A stretch of DNA of 51,142 nt from Rouxiella aceris (lineage in GTDB: Bacteria; Pseudomonadota; Gammaproteobacteria; Enterobacterales; Enterobacteriaceae). The stretch spans positions 1 through 51,142 of the forward strand of contig NZ_JAADJU010000018.1 in assembly GCF_012933545.1 (NCBI RefSeq), written 5' to 3'. A model generated the notes under the pieces. It saw only the letters and a list, made by a program, of their open reading frames with translations. It was not told the origin of the DNA and ran no database searches. The first letter of the stretch is position 1. Each line of letters begins with the position of its first letter. Shown one piece after another: positions 37,258 through 49,157 of this stretch. A program made the translations under genes and the position numbers.

Positions 37258-37614
37258 GTGGCCCGTATAGCAGGCATTAACATTCCTGATCAGAAACATA
37301 CCGTAATCGCATTAACTTCGATCTACGGCATCGGCAAAACCCGCTCACAGGCTATCTGTGCAGCATCAGGTATTGCTGAAAATGTGAAGATCAGTGAGCT
37401 GTCTGAAGAGCAAATCGAAAAGCTGCGTGACGAAGTTGCCAAGTTCATTGTTGAAGGTGATCTGCGTCGTGAAGTCACCCTGAGCATCAAGCGTCTTATG
37501 GACCTTGGGACTTACCGTGGTTTGCGTCATCGTCGTGGTCTTCCAGTACGCGGTCAGCGTACCAAGACTAACGCACGTACCCGTAAGGGTCCGCGCAAAC
37601 CGATCAAGAAATAA
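37258..37614 (+). CDS. rpsM: 30S ribosomal protein S13
   Basis: A 118-residue protein with a GTG start inside the S4-controlled leader. The sequence begins (M)[15 protein letters not shown]. The basic tail ([16 protein letters not shown]) reaches the P-site tRNA, and the protein bridges to L5. It is the first gene of the alpha operon. Confidence 0.99.
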   Translation: MARIAGINIPDQKHTVIALTSIYGIGKTRSQAICAASGIAENVKISELSEEQIEKLRDEVAKFIVEGDLRREVTLSIKRLMDLGTYRGLRHRRGLPVRGQRTKTNARTRKGPRKPIKK

Positions 37615-37631
37615 TCGGGGTGATTGAATAA

Positions 37632-38021
<390 letters not shown>

Positions 38022-38033
38022 CGCTGCTTTTAG

Positions 38034-38672
<639 letters not shown>

Positions 38673-38697
38673 AGCTTAGTACCAAAGAGAGGACACA

Positions 38698-39687
38698 ATG
38701 CAGGGTTCTGTGACAGAGTTTCTAAAACCGCGCCTGGTAGATATCGAGCAAGTCAGTTCGACGCACGCCAAGGTGACCCTTGAGCCATTAGAGCGTGGCT
38801 TTGGCCATACTTTAGGCAACGCACTGCGCCGTATTCTGCTTTCATCCATGCCGGGTTGCGCGGTGACCGAGGTTGAGATTGATGGTGTACTGCATGAGTA
38901 CAGCACCAAAGAAGGCGTACAGGAAGATATCCTGGAGATCCTGCTCAACCTGAAAGGGCTGGCGGTGAGAGTTCAAGGGAAAGATGAAGTTATTCTTACC
39001 CTGAATAAGTCTGGCATTGGCCCTGTGACTGCAGCCGACATTACCCATGATGGTGATGTCGAAATCGTCAAGCCGCAACACTTGATCTGCCACCTGACCG
39101 ATGAAAACGCTGCTATTAGTATGCGTATCAAAGTTCAGCGCGGTCGTGGTTATGTGCCGGCGTCTGCCCGAATTCATTCGGAAGAAGATGAGCGCCCAAT
39201 TGGTCGTCTGTTAGTCGATGCATGCTACAGCCCTGTAGAGCGTATAGCCTACAATGTTGAAGCTGCCCGCGTCGAACAGCGTACTGATTTGGACAAGCTG
39301 GTTATCGAAATGGAAACCAACGGTACGATCGATCCTGAAGAGGCGATCCGTCGTGCGGCAACCATTCTTGCTGAACAACTTGAAGCTTTTGTTGATTTAC
39401 GTGATGTACGTCAACCAGAAGTCAAAGAAGAGAAGCCGGAATTCGATCCAATCCTGCTGCGCCCTGTTGACGATCTGGAATTGACTGTCCGCTCTGCTAA
39501 CTGCCTTAAGGCAGAAGCAATCCACTACATCGGTGATCTGGTACAGCGTACCGAAGTTGAGCTTCTTAAGACGCCCAACTTGGGTAAAAAATCTCTTACC
39601 GAGATTAAAGACGTACTTGCTTCTCGTGGTTTGTCTCTGGGCATGCGCCTGGAAAACTGGCCACCAGCAAGTATTGCTGACGAGTAA
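38698..39687 (+). CDS. rpoA: RNA polymerase alpha subunit
   Basis: A 329-residue protein. The N-terminal domain (about 1-235) dimerises and assembles the polymerase core ([20 protein letters not shown]). An acidic linker ([12 protein letters not shown]) follows. The C-terminal domain (about 250-329) binds UP elements and activators such as CRP. Its 265 determinant lies in [19 protein letters not shown] and is unchanged. Placing it with ribosomal genes couples polymerase to ribosome supply. Confidence 0.99.
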
Positions 39688-39703
39688 CCGGATCACAGGT
39701 TAA

Positions 39704-40117
<414 letters not shown>

Positions 40118-40131
40118 TCTGTAGATGCATG

Positions 40132-40160
40132 AAAAGACCGGGCAATTGCCCGGTTTTTTT
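40132..40160 (+). terminator. Alpha operon terminator
   Basis: ACCGGGC, AATT, GCCCGGT and then seven T on the plus strand, about 20 bases past rplQ. It is a canonical intrinsic terminator closing the S10-spc-alpha cluster. Confidence 0.95.
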
Positions 40161-40259
40161 ACGTCCGAATTTTACCCGCATTTCCCTTCCCTCTACGCTT
40201 TTTCATCTTGTCGCGCTATGCTGTTTCACTGCTGTTATTTTTGCCTCCGGGAGGCTGAT

Positions 40260-40640
40260 ATGTTACTCAGTGACCAATGGGCCGAAAGGCGTATTCTCGA
40301 CGCACAAAGCAAAGGCGAGTTTGATAACCTGCCTGGCGCAGGGGCACCTCTGTTATTAGATGATGATAGCGCTGTTCCAGAGGAGCTGAGAGTTGCCTAT
40401 CGCATATTAAAAAATGCCGGTTACCTTCCTGCGCAACTGCTCGACAGAAAAGAGGCGTTAGACTTACAGCAATTGCTGGAGCAGGTTTCTGCCGATGCCC
40501 CTACTCAGCAGCAGGCAGAAAAACGTTTGATGGTTCTCAAACTGCGTCTGCAGCAGGCCGGGATGAGCACTGATTTTCTCGATAGCAAAAGTTATCACCA
40601 CAAGATGCAGGCAAAATTTAATGGCGGCAAAAATGTATAA
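40260..40640 (+). CDS. yhdN: YhdN, DUF1992/DnaJC28-like protein
   Basis: A 126-residue soluble protein of the DUF1992 family. The N-terminal signature SDQWAERRILDAQSKGEFDN is followed by LPGAGAPLLLDDDSAVPEEL, both diagnostic. Its function is unknown. The ATG has GGGAGG at about 7 bases. A longer open frame that starts in the terminator is rejected. The last 8 bases overlap the likely zntR start, as part of a yhdN-zntR unit. Confidence 0.93.
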   Translation: MLLSDQWAERRILDAQSKGEFDNLPGAGAPLLLDDDSAVPEELRVAYRILKNAGYLPAQLLDRKEALDLQQLLEQVSADAPTQQQAEKRLMVLKLRLQQAGMSTDFLDSKSYHHKMQAKFNGGKNV

Positions 40641-41070
40641 GATTGGCGAACTGGCCAGGCTGGCGGAAGTGACGCCAGACACTATCCGTTACTACGAAAA
40701 ACAGGGCATGATGTCCCTGGGGGAGCGTAGTGATGCCGGCTATCGTTTGTATGGCGACCACGATCTGCAACGTCTGCGCTTTATTCGCTATGCAAAAACC
40801 ATCGGCTTCACTCTGGAAACGATCAGTGAACTGTTGTCGATCCGTATCGATCCAGAACATCATACTTGTCAGGAATCAAAGGAGATTGTCGATAGTCGCC
40901 TGGCTGAGGTCGAGCATAAACTGAGCGAGCTGATCCGCATGCGTGATTCGTTGCAGCGCTTAAGTGCCGCCTGTTGTGGTGGCGCGCACTCCAGTCAGAG
41001 TTGTTCAATTATTGAGGCGTTGGAAAATGGCGCCAGTGGGGATATTGCAAATCAGGCCAATAGCGCATAA
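40633..41070 (+). CDS. zntR: ZntR, zinc-responsive MerR-type activator
   Basis: A 145-residue MerR-family regulator. The winged-helix DNA-binding head is MYKIGELARLAEVTPDTIRY, followed by a long dimerisation helix. The metal ligands lie in HHTCQESK and the C-terminal CCGGAHSSQSC. On binding zinc it twists the zntA promoter to switch on the Zn/Cd/Pb exporter. zntA itself is not in the window. I prefer the ATG that matches the E. coli N-terminus. An ATG four codons earlier is possible. It is translationally coupled to yhdN. Confidence 0.94.
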   Translation: MYKIGELARLAEVTPDTIRYYEKQGMMSLGERSDAGYRLYGDHDLQRLRFIRYAKTIGFTLETISELLSIRIDPEHHTCQESKEIVDSRLAEVEHKLSELIRMRDSLQRLSAACCGGAHSSQSCSIIEALENGASGDIANQANSA

Positions 41071-41121
41071 ATTGTGCACCTGGCCACAGGGCTATTACTT
41101 ATTCACCGAACGAGGTTCACT

Positions 41122-41313
41122 ATGAGTCATTATCAGCATAAGAAAGGTGTTATTCAGGACAACGCGTTGCAGGCACTGTTACACGACCCATTATTCCGCC
41201 AACGCGTAGAGAAAAATTTGAAAGGTAAGGGCAGCTATCGCCGCAAAGATAAAAACGGCAAAGGGGCAAATTGGGAGGGCAGTGTTAAGTTTTTTATTCC
41301 GCTTGCGGCCTAA
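41122..41313 (+). CDS. arfA: ArfA, alternative ribosome-rescue factor
   Basis: A 63-residue protein. The N-terminal part, [20 protein letters not shown] and [20 protein letters not shown], is the known ArfA signature. It positions RF2 on ribosomes stalled at the end of broken mRNA when tmRNA fails. In E. coli the arfA message is cut by RNase III in a hairpin inside the coding region, so tmRNA normally destroys the product. Here a 16-bp stem begins at about codon 51 and its right arm lies beyond the stop. CGAGG lies upstream of the ATG. Confidence 0.93.
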   Translation: MSHYQHKKGVIQDNALQALLHDPLFRQRVEKNLKGKGSYRRKDKNGKGANWEGSVKFFIPLAA

Positions 41314-41334
41314 AGGATTTAACACTGCTCTTCT
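41273..41334 (+). promoter_or_regulatory. RNase III/nonstop-type hairpin across the arfA 3' end
   Basis: GGGAGGGCAGTGTTAA (41273-41288) pairs with TTAACACTGCTCTTCT (41319-41334) with a few G-U pairs. A small CCGC/GCGG hairpin lies in the loop. The stop codon is inside the loop, so cleavage of the stem would yield a stopless arfA mRNA, the known feedback by which tmRNA represses ArfA. Confidence 0.78.
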
Positions 41335-41350
41335 GCTTTATACTCGCCAA

Positions 41351-41378
41351 TAAAAAAGCCATCGTTAGCCGCGATGGC
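41351..41378 (-). terminator. mscL terminator
   Basis: On the minus strand GCCATCG and CGATGGC pair across a 7-base loop and run into TTTTTTA. It is 10 bases past the mscL stop. Confidence 0.9.
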
Positions 41379-41388
41379 GTTCGTTATT

Positions 41389-41805
41389 TTACAGCTTTGG
41401 TGTCTGCTGGTTTTTCAGCAAATCACGAATTTCGGTCAGCAGAACCTCTTCAGCGCTAGGTTTCGGTGGGGTTGCAGGCGCCACTTCCTCTTTTCTACGT
41501 AATTTATTCATCAATGAAATTGCGCAGAAAATAGCGAGGGCAACAATGATGAAATCAAAGATATTCTGAATAAATACGCCGTATTTCATCACCACTGCCG
41601 GAGCTGCCCCTTGCGCCTCACGCAAGACCAGTTGAAAGGATTTAAAATCAACGCCGCCAATCAGTAAGCCCAAGGGTGGCATGATAATGTCAGCCACTAA
41701 CGATGAAACAATTTTGCCAAATGCTGCACCAATGATCACACCGACAGCGAGATCGACAACGTTGCCACGCATGGCGAACTCACGAAACTCTTTCATAAAA
41801 CTCAT
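41389..41805 (-). CDS. mscL: MscL, large-conductance mechanosensitive channel
   Basis: A 138-residue protein with the family's N-terminal helix and pore-lining TM1 ([20 protein letters not shown]), TM2 ([20 protein letters not shown]), and a cytoplasmic helix bundle ([15 protein letters not shown]). Five subunits open a wide pore on hypo-osmotic shock to release solutes. It stands alone with its own terminator, downstream of trkA on the same strand as in E. coli. GGAG precedes the ATG. Confidence 0.98.
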   Translation of the reverse strand: MSFMKEFREFAMRGNVVDLAVGVIIGAAFGKIVSSLVADIIMPPLGLLIGGVDFKSFQLVLREAQGAAPAVVMKYGVFIQNIFDFIIVALAIFCAISLMNKLRRKEEVAPATPPKPSAEEVLLTEIRDLLKNQQTPKL

Positions 41806-41928
41806 AAATTACTCCTTGGCAAATCCAAAAAACATCTCAAACAAAGTAAAGACTATTTAGCGCATCTCCGCTAATAAAGTTACGCATAATCGGTTACTTG
41901 CCTGTATGCATGGTGCCTCTCGCCGTGG

Positions 41929-43305
41929 TTATAAGAAGAATGGGCTTGGTTGGAACAGCCTTTCTACATCGCGAACAAATTTTTTGTCGGTAATAAACAT
42001 CACTACGTGATCGCCTTGCTGAATGCGGCTGCTGCCTTTGGCGATAATCACTTCGTTGCCGCGGACGATGGCACCAATGGTGGTACCCGGTGGCAGCTTG
42101 ATTTGTTCCACCGTGCGTCCAACCACTTTCGAGGTACTTTCATCACCGTGTGCAATGGCTTCAATGGCTTCGGCCACACCGCGTCGCAGTGAAGACACGC
42201 TGACAATATCGGCTTTACGCACATGGCCCAGTAACGCTGAAATGGTGGCCTGTTGTGGCGAAATGGCAATATCAATAACGCTGCCCTGCACCAGATCGAC
42301 ATAGGCGCTGCGCTGGATAAGCACCATGACCTTTTTGGCCCCCATACGTTTGGCCAGCATTGCCGACATAATATTGGCCTCATCATCATTGGTGATGGCA
42401 ATAAATACATCGACCTGCTCCACGTGCTCCTCGGCCAACAGTTCCTGATCGGAAGCATCACCGTAGAACACAATAGTATCTTGCAGCAGCTCGGCCAGCT
42501 CGGCAGCGCGTTGCTGATCGCGTTCAATTAACTTAACGCTGTAGTTTTTCTCCAGGCGATGGGCCAGTCCGGCACCGACGTTGCCACCGCCGACAATCAT
42601 AATGCGTTTGTAGGGTTTCTCCAGGCGCTGCAACTCACTCATTACCGCACGAATATGCTGCGAGGCGGCCACAAAAAACACTTCATCGCCAGCTTCGATA
42701 ATGGTCGAGCCTTGCGGCCGAATTGGCCGGTCCTGACGAAATATCGCCGCCACGCGGGTTTCAACGTGTGGCATATGTTCGCGCATGGCAGAAAGGGCAT
42801 TACCGACTAATGGGCCGCCATAATAGGCTTTGACGGCGGCAATACTGACTTTGCCTTCGGCAAAATTCACTACCTGCAATGCGCCCGGGTACTCAATCAA
42901 CTTGTAAATATAATCAATCACCAACTGTTCGGGGGAGATCAGATGGTCAATAGGCACCGCTTCCGGGTGAAAGAGTTTTTCTGATTCACGGATATACTCC
43001 GGCGAACGAATACGGGCAATTCGATTGGGTGTATTAAACAGCGAGTAGGCTATCTGACAGGCAATCATATTGGTTTCGTCGGAATTGGTCACTGCGACCA
43101 GCATATCGGCGTCTTCGGCGCCCGCTTCGCGCAATACGCGCGGGTGTGAGCCGTGCCCCTGAACCACGCGGAGATCAAATTTATCCTGCAGCTGACGTAA
43201 ACGCGTGGTGTCGGTATCGACAATAGTAATGTCGTTGTTTTCACCCACCAGGTTTTCTGCCAGCGTACCGCCGACCTGGCCAGCACCGAGAATTATTATT
43301 TTCAT
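41929..43305 (-). CDS. trkA: TrkA, NAD-binding regulator of Trk potassium uptake
   Basis: A 458-residue peripheral membrane protein made of two tandem RCK units. The first TrkA-N Rossmann fold is at the N-terminus ([20 protein letters not shown]). The second begins near residue 233 ([19 protein letters not shown]). TrkA-C domains follow each ([14 protein letters not shown] and GDHVVMFI). It binds nucleotides and opens the TrkH/TrkG channel. It lies 47 bases after rsmB in the def-fmt-rsmB-trkA series. Confidence 0.98.
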   Translation of the reverse strand: MKIIILGAGQVGGTLAENLVGENNDITIVDTDTTRLRQLQDKFDLRVVQGHGSHPRVLREAGAEDADMLVAVTNSDETNMIACQIAYSLFNTPNRIARIRSPEYIRESEKLFHPEAVPIDHLISPEQLVIDYIYKLIEYPGALQVVNFAEGKVSIAAVKAYYGGPLVGNALSAMREHMPHVETRVAAIFRQDRPIRPQGSTIIEAGDEVFFVAASQHIRAVMSELQRLEKPYKRIMIVGGGNVGAGLAHRLEKNYSVKLIERDQQRAAELAELLQDTIVFYGDASDQELLAEEHVEQVDVFIAITNDDEANIMSAMLAKRMGAKKVMVLIQRSAYVDLVQGSVIDIAISPQQATISALLGHVRKADIVSVSSLRRGVAEAIEAIAHGDESTSKVVGRTVEQIKLPPGTTIGAIVRGNEVIIAKGSSRIQQGDHVVMFITDKKFVRDVERLFQPSPFFL

Positions 43306-43352
43306 CGCACTCTCTGTATTGCCTTAAGTGTCGTTACGTCAAAGGGATGACG

Positions 43353-44642
43353 TTACCCTTTAATCAGCTTAGCGTAATAGAAGCCATCACCGCTTTGTGC
43401 ATCAGGAAGATTTTGCTTACCTGGTTGTGCAATATCGCCCGTTTCTACCAGGCGTGCATCGGCATGCAAGGCTAAAAACGATGAGATCTGTTGGCTATTC
43501 TCATCCGGCAGGATAGAGCAGGTGGCATACACCAGCACCCCCTGATGTTTGAGATACGGCCAAATGGCTTCGAGGATCTCTGCCTGCAGCCGCGCCAGTT
43601 CGGCAATATCGCTGTCTCTGCGCAGCCATTTGATATCGGGATGGCGGCGGATCACACCAGTGGCAGAACAGGGGGCATCAAGCAGGATTTTGTCAAAGGT
43701 CAGTCCTGTTGCCCAGATATGCGGTTCACGGCCATCGCCCTGTTTAACCTGTGCATGTAGCCCAAGACGTTGCAGGTTCTCGTTGACCCTGACCAGTCGC
43801 TGTTTATCAACATCGACCGCCAGCACATGGGCTTTAGGTGCCACTTCGAGGATATGCGTGGTTTTGCCACCCGGCGCGCAGCATAGATCGAGGATCGTTT
43901 CGCCATCTTGCGGATCCAGCAGATCGACACTGCCCTGCGCCGAGGCATCCTGTACCGTTACCCAACCCTGTTCAAAACCCGGCAATGAAGTCACGGCACA
44001 AGGGGTCGTCAGACGCAAAGCATCGCCATACTCTGGATGCGGGAAGGCTTCAATATCAGCTTGTGCCAGCAGTGCCAGATAGGCATCGCGGCTGTGATGT
44101 TGTCGGTTTACTCGCAGCCACATTGGCGGACGCTGGTTATTGGCCTCGACTATTTGCTGCCACTGGTCAGGATAAGCCTGTTTTAGTCGTTTCAGTAGCC
44201 AGCTTGGATGTAAAAAGCGGCTATCGTTGTTTTCCATGCGTTGCAGCAATTCAACCTGCTGGCGCTGGAACTGACGTAATACGCCGTTAACCAGTCCTTT
44301 TAACTGCGGACGCTTTAATGCTACGGCACCTTCCACGGTTTCCGCCAGGATGGCATGGGCAGGAATGCGGGTGTGCAACATCTGGTACAGCCCGACCATC
44401 ATCAGATAGTGCAGCGGGCGCTGCTTGCCGGTTAATGGCTTGGCCATCAACTGCTGCAGACACCATTCCAGCTGGGGCAACACGCGTAATGTGCCAAAAC
44501 ACAGTTCTTGCAGCAGTGCTCTGTCTTTATCGGCGATACTTTTCTGCAAGCCTGGCAGAACGGTGGATAAAGACTGTCCCTGATCCAGAACCTGGCCGAT
44601 TGCTTTTGCAGCAATGCTGCGGAGGTTATATGTGTTTTTCAT
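43353..44642 (-). CDS. rsmB: RsmB, 16S rRNA m5C967 methyltransferase
   Basis: A 429-residue enzyme (E. coli length). The N-terminal NusB-like RNA-binding domain ([20 protein letters not shown]) precedes a SAM-dependent domain with [15 protein letters not shown], where E. coli has Ala for the second Cys. The two catalytic cysteines are in DAPCSATG and [11 protein letters not shown]. The ATG (MKNTYNLRS) matches relatives. A TTG two codons earlier is better spaced from a GAGG ribosome-binding site and is the alternative. A terminator-like hairpin ends right at this start. It belongs to the def-fmt-rsmB-trkA group. Confidence 0.96.
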   Translation of the reverse strand: MKNTYNLRSIAAKAIGQVLDQGQSLSTVLPGLQKSIADKDRALLQELCFGTLRVLPQLEWCLQQLMAKPLTGKQRPLHYLMMVGLYQMLHTRIPAHAILAETVEGAVALKRPQLKGLVNGVLRQFQRQQVELLQRMENNDSRFLHPSWLLKRLKQAYPDQWQQIVEANNQRPPMWLRVNRQHHSRDAYLALLAQADIEAFPHPEYGDALRLTTPCAVTSLPGFEQGWVTVQDASAQGSVDLLDPQDGETILDLCCAPGGKTTHILEVAPKAHVLAVDVDKQRLVRVNENLQRLGLHAQVKQGDGREPHIWATGLTFDKILLDAPCSATGVIRRHPDIKWLRRDSDIAELARLQAEILEAIWPYLKHQGVLVYATCSILPDENSQQISSFLALHADARLVETGDIAQPGKQNLPDAQSGDGFYYAKLIKG

Positions 44643-44646
44643 AGTC

Positions 44647-44668
44647 AAAAAAGCTGACCTCAGTCAGC
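44647..44668 (-). terminator. Terminator/attenuator between fmt and rsmB
   Basis: On the minus strand GCTGAC and GTCAGC pair across TGAG and are followed by TTTTTT, which touches the rsmB start region. The hairpin includes the GAGG that would serve as its ribosome-binding site. It could end part of the def-fmt transcripts or control rsmB translation. Confidence 0.7.
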
Positions 44669-44742
44669 ATAAATAAAGAGTCAATGTCCAGACCCCGCCC
44701 CTTGGCGGCGCTAACCACAGGGACAAGGGCGAAATGGTGTTC

Positions 44743-45681
44743 TCAGTCTAAAATTGTGCCAGGAGCAAACCATTCACTGCGTGAATTCAGCAGATCCTGG
44801 GCGGACATCGGTTTTTTACCTGCCGGTTGCAGTTGCGTAATATTTAGTACGCCCTGCGCGGTGGCAATCTGGATGCCTTTTTTATCGGCTGAGATAATTT
44901 TGCCCGGCTGATGCGCCTGTTGTTCGCCGTTGATAACCTGCGCGTTCCAGACTTTTACTGGCTGCTCATCAATCATAAAATAGCTTACCGGCCATGGATT
45001 AAAGGCGCGGATGCAGCGTTCAAGCTGCTCGGCACTCAGTGACCAGTCAAGGCGAGCCTCTTCTTTACTTAATTTTTCGGCATAGGTAACCAGAGATTCG
45101 TCCTGAACCTCGGGTTTGGCGCTGCCTTGTGCCAGTTGCTGCAAAGTGTGCAACATACCTTGCGGGCCCAGCTCGGCCAGTTTGGCATATAGCGTAGCGC
45201 TGGTATCTTGCGCTTCAATGGCGCAGTGAACCTTATGCAGCATATCGCCCGTGTCGAGGCCGACATCCATTTGCATGATAGTCACACCGGTTTCCGCATC
45301 CCCAGCCCACAGTGAGCGTTGGATCGGCGCCGCACCGCGCCAGCGAGGCAGCAATGAACCATGCACGTTAATGCAGCCCAGTTTTGGCATGGCCAATACG
45401 GCCTTGGGTAAAATCAGGCCATAGGCCACCACCACCATGATATCGGCTGCCAGCTCGGCCACTAACTGCTGATTCTCTTCAGGGCGCAGAGACTTGGGCT
45501 GAAATACCGGAATATCATGCTGTAATGCCAGGGCTTTGACCGGACTTGCTGTCAGTTTATTTCCCCGGCCAGCGGGACGATCGGGTTGAGTGAACACGCC
45601 AACGATCTGGTGCTCAGATGTTAAAAGCGCGTCGAGATGACGCGCTGCAAAATCAGGTGTACCGGCGAAGATGATCCGCAA
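44743..45681 (-). CDS. fmt: Methionyl-tRNA formyltransferase
   Basis: A 312-residue enzyme. It formylates initiator Met-tRNA with 10-formyl-tetrahydrofolate. The formyl-transferase core shows [19 protein letters not shown] (catalytic Asn and His) and [11 protein letters not shown] (catalytic Asp). A C-terminal OB domain follows. It lies 63 bases after def on the same strand, with which it acts: Fmt adds and Def removes the formyl group. Confidence 0.98.
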   Translation of the reverse strand: MRIIFAGTPDFAARHLDALLTSEHQIVGVFTQPDRPAGRGNKLTASPVKALALQHDIPVFQPKSLRPEENQQLVAELAADIMVVVAYGLILPKAVLAMPKLGCINVHGSLLPRWRGAAPIQRSLWAGDAETGVTIMQMDVGLDTGDMLHKVHCAIEAQDTSATLYAKLAELGPQGMLHTLQQLAQGSAKPEVQDESLVTYAEKLSKEEARLDWSLSAEQLERCIRAFNPWPVSYFMIDEQPVKVWNAQVINGEQQAHQPGKIISADKKGIQIATAQGVLNITQLQPAGKKPMSAQDLLNSRSEWFAPGTILD

Positions 45682-45744
45682 AGCCCATGTCCTGTAAAAA
45701 GAGTCTGTAAAAAATAGCCAGCGATAAAAAACTGGCTCGGATAA

Positions 45745-46254
45745 TTAGTCGCGCGCGTTGAGTTTTGCCATTTTTTCCATCTTCTGACGGATACGCTGAC
45801 GTTTCAGCGGTGACAAGTAATCAACGAACAGTTTGCCAACCAGGTGATCCATTTCGTGCTGAATACAAATTGCCAGCAGATCATCGGCCTCGAGTTCGAA
45901 GGGGTTGCCTTCGCGATCGAGCGCGCGCACTTTGACTCTCTCTGCGCGAGGCACCAGAGCACGTTGTTCGGGGATAGACAGACAGCCTTCTTCAATCCCT
46001 GTTTCACCGCTTTTTTCCAGCAGTTCAGGGTTGATCAGTACAAGCTGTTGATCGCGATCCTCTGACACATCAATAACGATGATGCGCTGGTGAATATCCA
46101 CCTGAGTCGCCGCCAGTCCAATCCCTTCTTCGGCATACATGGTTTCAAACATATCATCCACGATCTGCTTAATATGGGCGTTTACTTCTTTGACTGGTTT
46201 AGCGTGAATGCGAAGCCTGTCGTCTGGGAAATGCAATATATGTAATACGGACAT
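45745..46254 (-). CDS. def: Peptide deformylase
   Basis: A 169-residue metal (iron) hydrolase with all three motifs: [16 protein letters not shown] (metal Cys) and QHEMDHL (two metal His and catalytic Glu). It removes the formyl group from new proteins at the exit tunnel. It is the first gene of def-fmt-rsmB-trkA and is divergent from dprA. On the minus strand the 131-base gap has a possible -10 TAGAAT near 46300. Confidence 0.98.
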   Translation of the reverse strand: MSVLHILHFPDDRLRIHAKPVKEVNAHIKQIVDDMFETMYAEEGIGLAATQVDIHQRIIVIDVSEDRDQQLVLINPELLEKSGETGIEEGCLSIPEQRALVPRAERVKVRALDREGNPFELEADDLLAICIQHEMDHLVGKLFVDYLSPLKRQRIRQKMEKMAKLNARD

Positions 46255-46385
46255 AAATCTCGGGATCTTTCTTCTATGGATTGACGATATATAACTCCTA
46301 TTCTAGACATTTCCCGCTCCGATTGACAGCATCGTCTATCAATTGAGCAAAGCGCCAGGGCGGCGTTTTACAAGGAAGAAGCGCT

Positions 46386-47555
46386 ATGACACAACAGGAA
46401 GTGTGGCTCAGGCTATCAGCAGTCAAGGGGCTGGCCGCCATACAGCTCGGTGATTTGGCCGATCGGCTGGTGGCAGAGAGTACTGTCAGCGCGGCATGTC
46501 TGCGTTATTTTGGCTTTGATGATCAGCAGGTTAATGCCTATTTTCACCCCGGTACGCTGAATGTCCCCGCCGCGCTGGCCTGGCTTGAGCGGGAGAACCA
46601 TCACCTTATTCCCTGTACCAGTCCCGACTATCCGCCGCTACTCAAGCACATCGCATCGTTCCCGCGAGTGCTTTATGTCCAGGGGCCGCCAGCTCTGTTG
46701 GCAACGCCGCAGTTGGCGATAGTTGGCAGTCGCCACTGCAGCTATTACGGTGAGCACTGGACGCGTTACTTTGCCGCCGGGCTGGTTAACTGCGGTTTCA
46801 CCGTTACCAGCGGGCTGGCAATAGGTATTGACGGTATCTGCCATCAGGCCACCCTGGAGGCCGCGGGTAAAACCGTTGCGGTCCTCGGCAGTGGGCTGCA
46901 ACATCTCCATCCCCGCAGCCATCGCGCGCTGGCGGACCGCATTGTGCAACAGGGCGGCGCACTGGTTTCCGAGTTTCCTCTCAACGCGGCCCCGCTGCCT
47001 TACCATTTTCCACGGCGAAATCGCATTATCAGCGGGATGAGTGTCGGAGTACTGATTATCGAAGCCTCACTACGCAGCGGTTCATTGATTACTGCTCGCT
47101 GCGCCCTGGAACAAGGTCGCGAAGTCTTCGCTCTGCCGGGGTCGCTGGATAATCCCAACAGCCAGGGCACGCATTGGTTAATCCAACAAGGCGCCTATCT
47201 GGTCACGGATCCGCAGGATATTGCCGAGCAGATTGGCAGTGGACTGACCTGGTTGCCGGTCGAGAATGGCTCATTTTTTGCCGATTCGGGAGCATTCAAG
47301 CGAAAAAGCGCGTCAGGAGTGAATATTTGTGCGGAACATACCGAACTTGAATTGCCATTTGCCGATGTGTTGGCTAACGTAGGATATGAGGTGACACCTG
47401 TTGACGTCGTCGCCGAACGTGCCGGCCAACCTGTGCCAGTCGTAGTAGCTCAACTACTCGAACTGGAGTTAGCAGGATGGATCGCAGCTGTACCCGGCGG
47501 CTATGTCCGAATTAGGAGGGCAGGCCATGTTCGACGTACTAATGTACTTATTTGA
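46386..47555 (+). CDS. dprA: DprA/Smf, DNA-processing protein
   Basis: A 389-residue protein. An N-terminal SAM-like region is followed by the Rossmann-like core with [41 protein letters not shown], and the [23 protein letters not shown]-binding segment. The C-terminal winged helix covers about 320-380. DprA loads RecA on incoming single-stranded DNA in transformable bacteria. In enterobacteria its role is unclear. AAGGAAG precedes the ATG. Its end overlaps smg by 29 bases. Confidence 0.96.
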   Translation: MTQQEVWLRLSAVKGLAAIQLGDLADRLVAESTVSAACLRYFGFDDQQVNAYFHPGTLNVPAALAWLERENHHLIPCTSPDYPPLLKHIASFPRVLYVQGPPALLATPQLAIVGSRHCSYYGEHWTRYFAAGLVNCGFTVTSGLAIGIDGICHQATLEAAGKTVAVLGSGLQHLHPRSHRALADRIVQQGGALVSEFPLNAAPLPYHFPRRNRIISGMSVGVLIIEASLRSGSLITARCALEQGREVFALPGSLDNPNSQGTHWLIQQGAYLVTDPQDIAEQIGSGLTWLPVENGSFFADSGAFKRKSASGVNICAEHTELELPFADVLANVGYEVTPVDVVAERAGQPVPVVVAQLLELELAGWIAAVPGGYVRIRRAGHVRRTNVLI

Positions 47556-48000
47556 AACATACATTCACAACGAAGCGGAGATGAGTGTCGACCAAGATAG
47601 GTTAACAGCTGATTTGACCGAAGCCGGATTTCATCGTACCGATATCCACAACGCGTTAAATTGGCTTGAAAAACTTGCCGATCTGCAAGAGGGCGGTACA
47701 CCGTCTTATTTGCTGGATGCGGATCCTTTTGCGCTGAGGGTTTATACCGATGAGGAAACAAGTCGATTAGACGTCAGCTGTCGGGGATTCTTGTTGTTTC
47801 TGGAACAGATCAAAGTGCTGAATGTCGATACCAGGGAGATGGTCATCGATCGCGTTATGGCTCTCGATACCGATGAGTTCGATCTTGAAGATCTCAAATG
47901 GGTCGTGCTGATGGTTCTCTTTAATATTCCAGGATATGAAAGCGCTTATCAGCAAATGGAAGAGCTATTATTTGATGTTAATGAAGGTTATCTGCATTAA
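47527..48000 (+). CDS. smg: Smg, DUF494 protein
   Basis: A 157-residue acidic protein, the E. coli length, of unknown function. I chose the ATG giving [20 protein letters not shown], with AGGAGGGC just ahead. An upstream in-frame start adds non-conserved residues. It overlaps dprA and leads to yrdD, so it is part of the dprA-smg-yrdD-tsaC-aroE-yrdB operon. Confidence 0.95.
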   Translation: MFDVLMYLFETYIHNEAEMSVDQDRLTADLTEAGFHRTDIHNALNWLEKLADLQEGGTPSYLLDADPFALRVYTDEETSRLDVSCRGFLLFLEQIKVLNVDTREMVIDRVMALDTDEFDLEDLKWVVLMVLFNIPGYESAYQQMEELLFDVNEGYLH

Positions 48001-48024
48001 CAGATAACAGGTAAAACACAGAGT

Positions 48025-48570
48025 ATGACAAAAGCTGCGCTTTTTGCCGGGAAGCAAAATGAAATCTGTCCGGAATGCGGGGCCGATTTGGTGATCCGTA
48101 GTGGTCGCCACGGCCCCTTTCTCGGCTGTTCCAACTATCCTGAATGTCAGTATATCCGCCCGTTAAAAGCGCAGGCCGATGGCCATATTGTTAAAGTGCT
48201 CGACGGGCAGCTTTGTCCCAAATGTCAGTCCACTCTGGTTTTGCGTCAGGGGCGGTTTGGTATGTTTATTGGTTGTGCTCAGTATCCCGAGTGCGACCAT
48301 ACGGAAGTTATCGATAAACCAGAAGAGACATCTTTAGCTTGCCCGCAGTGCGGTCAGGGGCATCTGCTGCAACGCAAGTCGAGATTTGGCAAAGCCTTTC
48401 ACGCCTGTGACAGATATCCCGATTGTCAGTTTGCCATTAATAACAAGCCAGTGGCTGGCTGCTGTGAATATTGCCAATATCCATTATTAATGGAAAAGAA
48501 AACGGCGCAGGGAGTGAAACTCTTTTGTGCCAGTAAGTTATGCGGTAAAGCCGTAGCAAACGCAGAATAA
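48025..48570 (+). CDS. yrdD: YrdD, topoisomerase-type zinc-finger protein
   Basis: A 181-residue protein made of repeated four-cysteine zinc fingers of the topoisomerase I C-terminal type: [13 protein letters not shown]...[20 protein letters not shown]...[20 protein letters not shown]...CDRYPDC, and a last CCEYCQ...CASKLC. No topoisomerase catalytic part is present. It probably binds DNA or RNA, but its function is unknown. It lies five bases before tsaC. Confidence 0.94.
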   Translation: MTKAALFAGKQNEICPECGADLVIRSGRHGPFLGCSNYPECQYIRPLKAQADGHIVKVLDGQLCPKCQSTLVLRQGRFGMFIGCAQYPECDHTEVIDKPEETSLACPQCGQGHLLQRKSRFGKAFHACDRYPDCQFAINNKPVAGCCEYCQYPLLMEKKTAQGVKLFCASKLCGKAVANAE

Positions 48571-48575
48571 TCAAC

Positions 48576-49145
48576 ATGAATAAAGAGCAACAATCCAATA
48601 TGACCTCCCTGTTGCAGGTATTAAGGGATGAGCAGGTGATGGCGTATCCCACCGAAGCGGTTTTCGGTCTTGGCTGTGATCCTGACAGTGAGCGGGCCGT
48701 AGAGGCTCTGCTGGCACTGAAGCAACGTTCAAGAGATAAGGGCCTGATCCTTATTGCCGGCAGCTATGAACAATTATTGCCCTATATCGATGATTCTCAA
48801 CTGAGTGCCGAACGTCGCGAGCAAATTTTTGCCTGCTGGCCGGGGCCGGTTACCTGGGTGATGCCTGCCAAACCCACCACGCCGCAATGGCTCACCGGGC
48901 GCTTTACATCTCTTGCAGTCCGCGTAAGCGATCACCCTTTAGTCAAAGAACTTTGTCGCCAGTATGGTAAGCCGCTGGTTTCAACCAGTGCCAATCTTAG
49001 CAGCCAACCCCCTTGTCGAACGGCTGATGCCGTCAGACAGCAGTTTGGGCAAGATTTTCCGGTATTGGATGGGGCAGTTGGCGGACGCGAGAATCCGTCT
49101 GAAATCAGAGATGCTGCCACCGGCGAACTTATACGTCAGGGTTAA
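48576..49145 (+). CDS. tsaC: TsaC, threonylcarbamoyl-AMP synthase
   Basis: A 189-residue YrdC-fold enzyme. It makes threonylcarbamoyl-AMP from threonine, bicarbonate and ATP for the t6A37 modification of tRNAs that read ANN codons. Motifs are [30 protein letters not shown] (the basic substrate cleft), [11 protein letters not shown] and [15 protein letters not shown]. It was formerly known as rimN. It lies 12 bases before aroE. Confidence 0.97.
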   Translation: MNKEQQSNMTSLLQVLRDEQVMAYPTEAVFGLGCDPDSERAVEALLALKQRSRDKGLILIAGSYEQLLPYIDDSQLSAERREQIFACWPGPVTWVMPAKPTTPQWLTGRFTSLAVRVSDHPLVKELCRQYGKPLVSTSANLSSQPPCRTADAVRQQFGQDFPVLDGAVGGRENPSEIRDAATGELIRQG

Positions 49146-49157
49146 GGAAAGTCTGTT

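Noticed and set aside
40125-40259. N-terminal extension of yhdN starting in the rplQ terminator
   Set aside because: It would begin inside a terminator stem and adds 45 non-conserved residues. The ATG at 40260 has a GGGAGG site.
41287-41295. T run TTAAGTTTTTT as a terminator inside arfA
   Set aside because: No stem precedes it. The T run is in the loop of the larger hairpin, so the RNase III-type reading is preferred.
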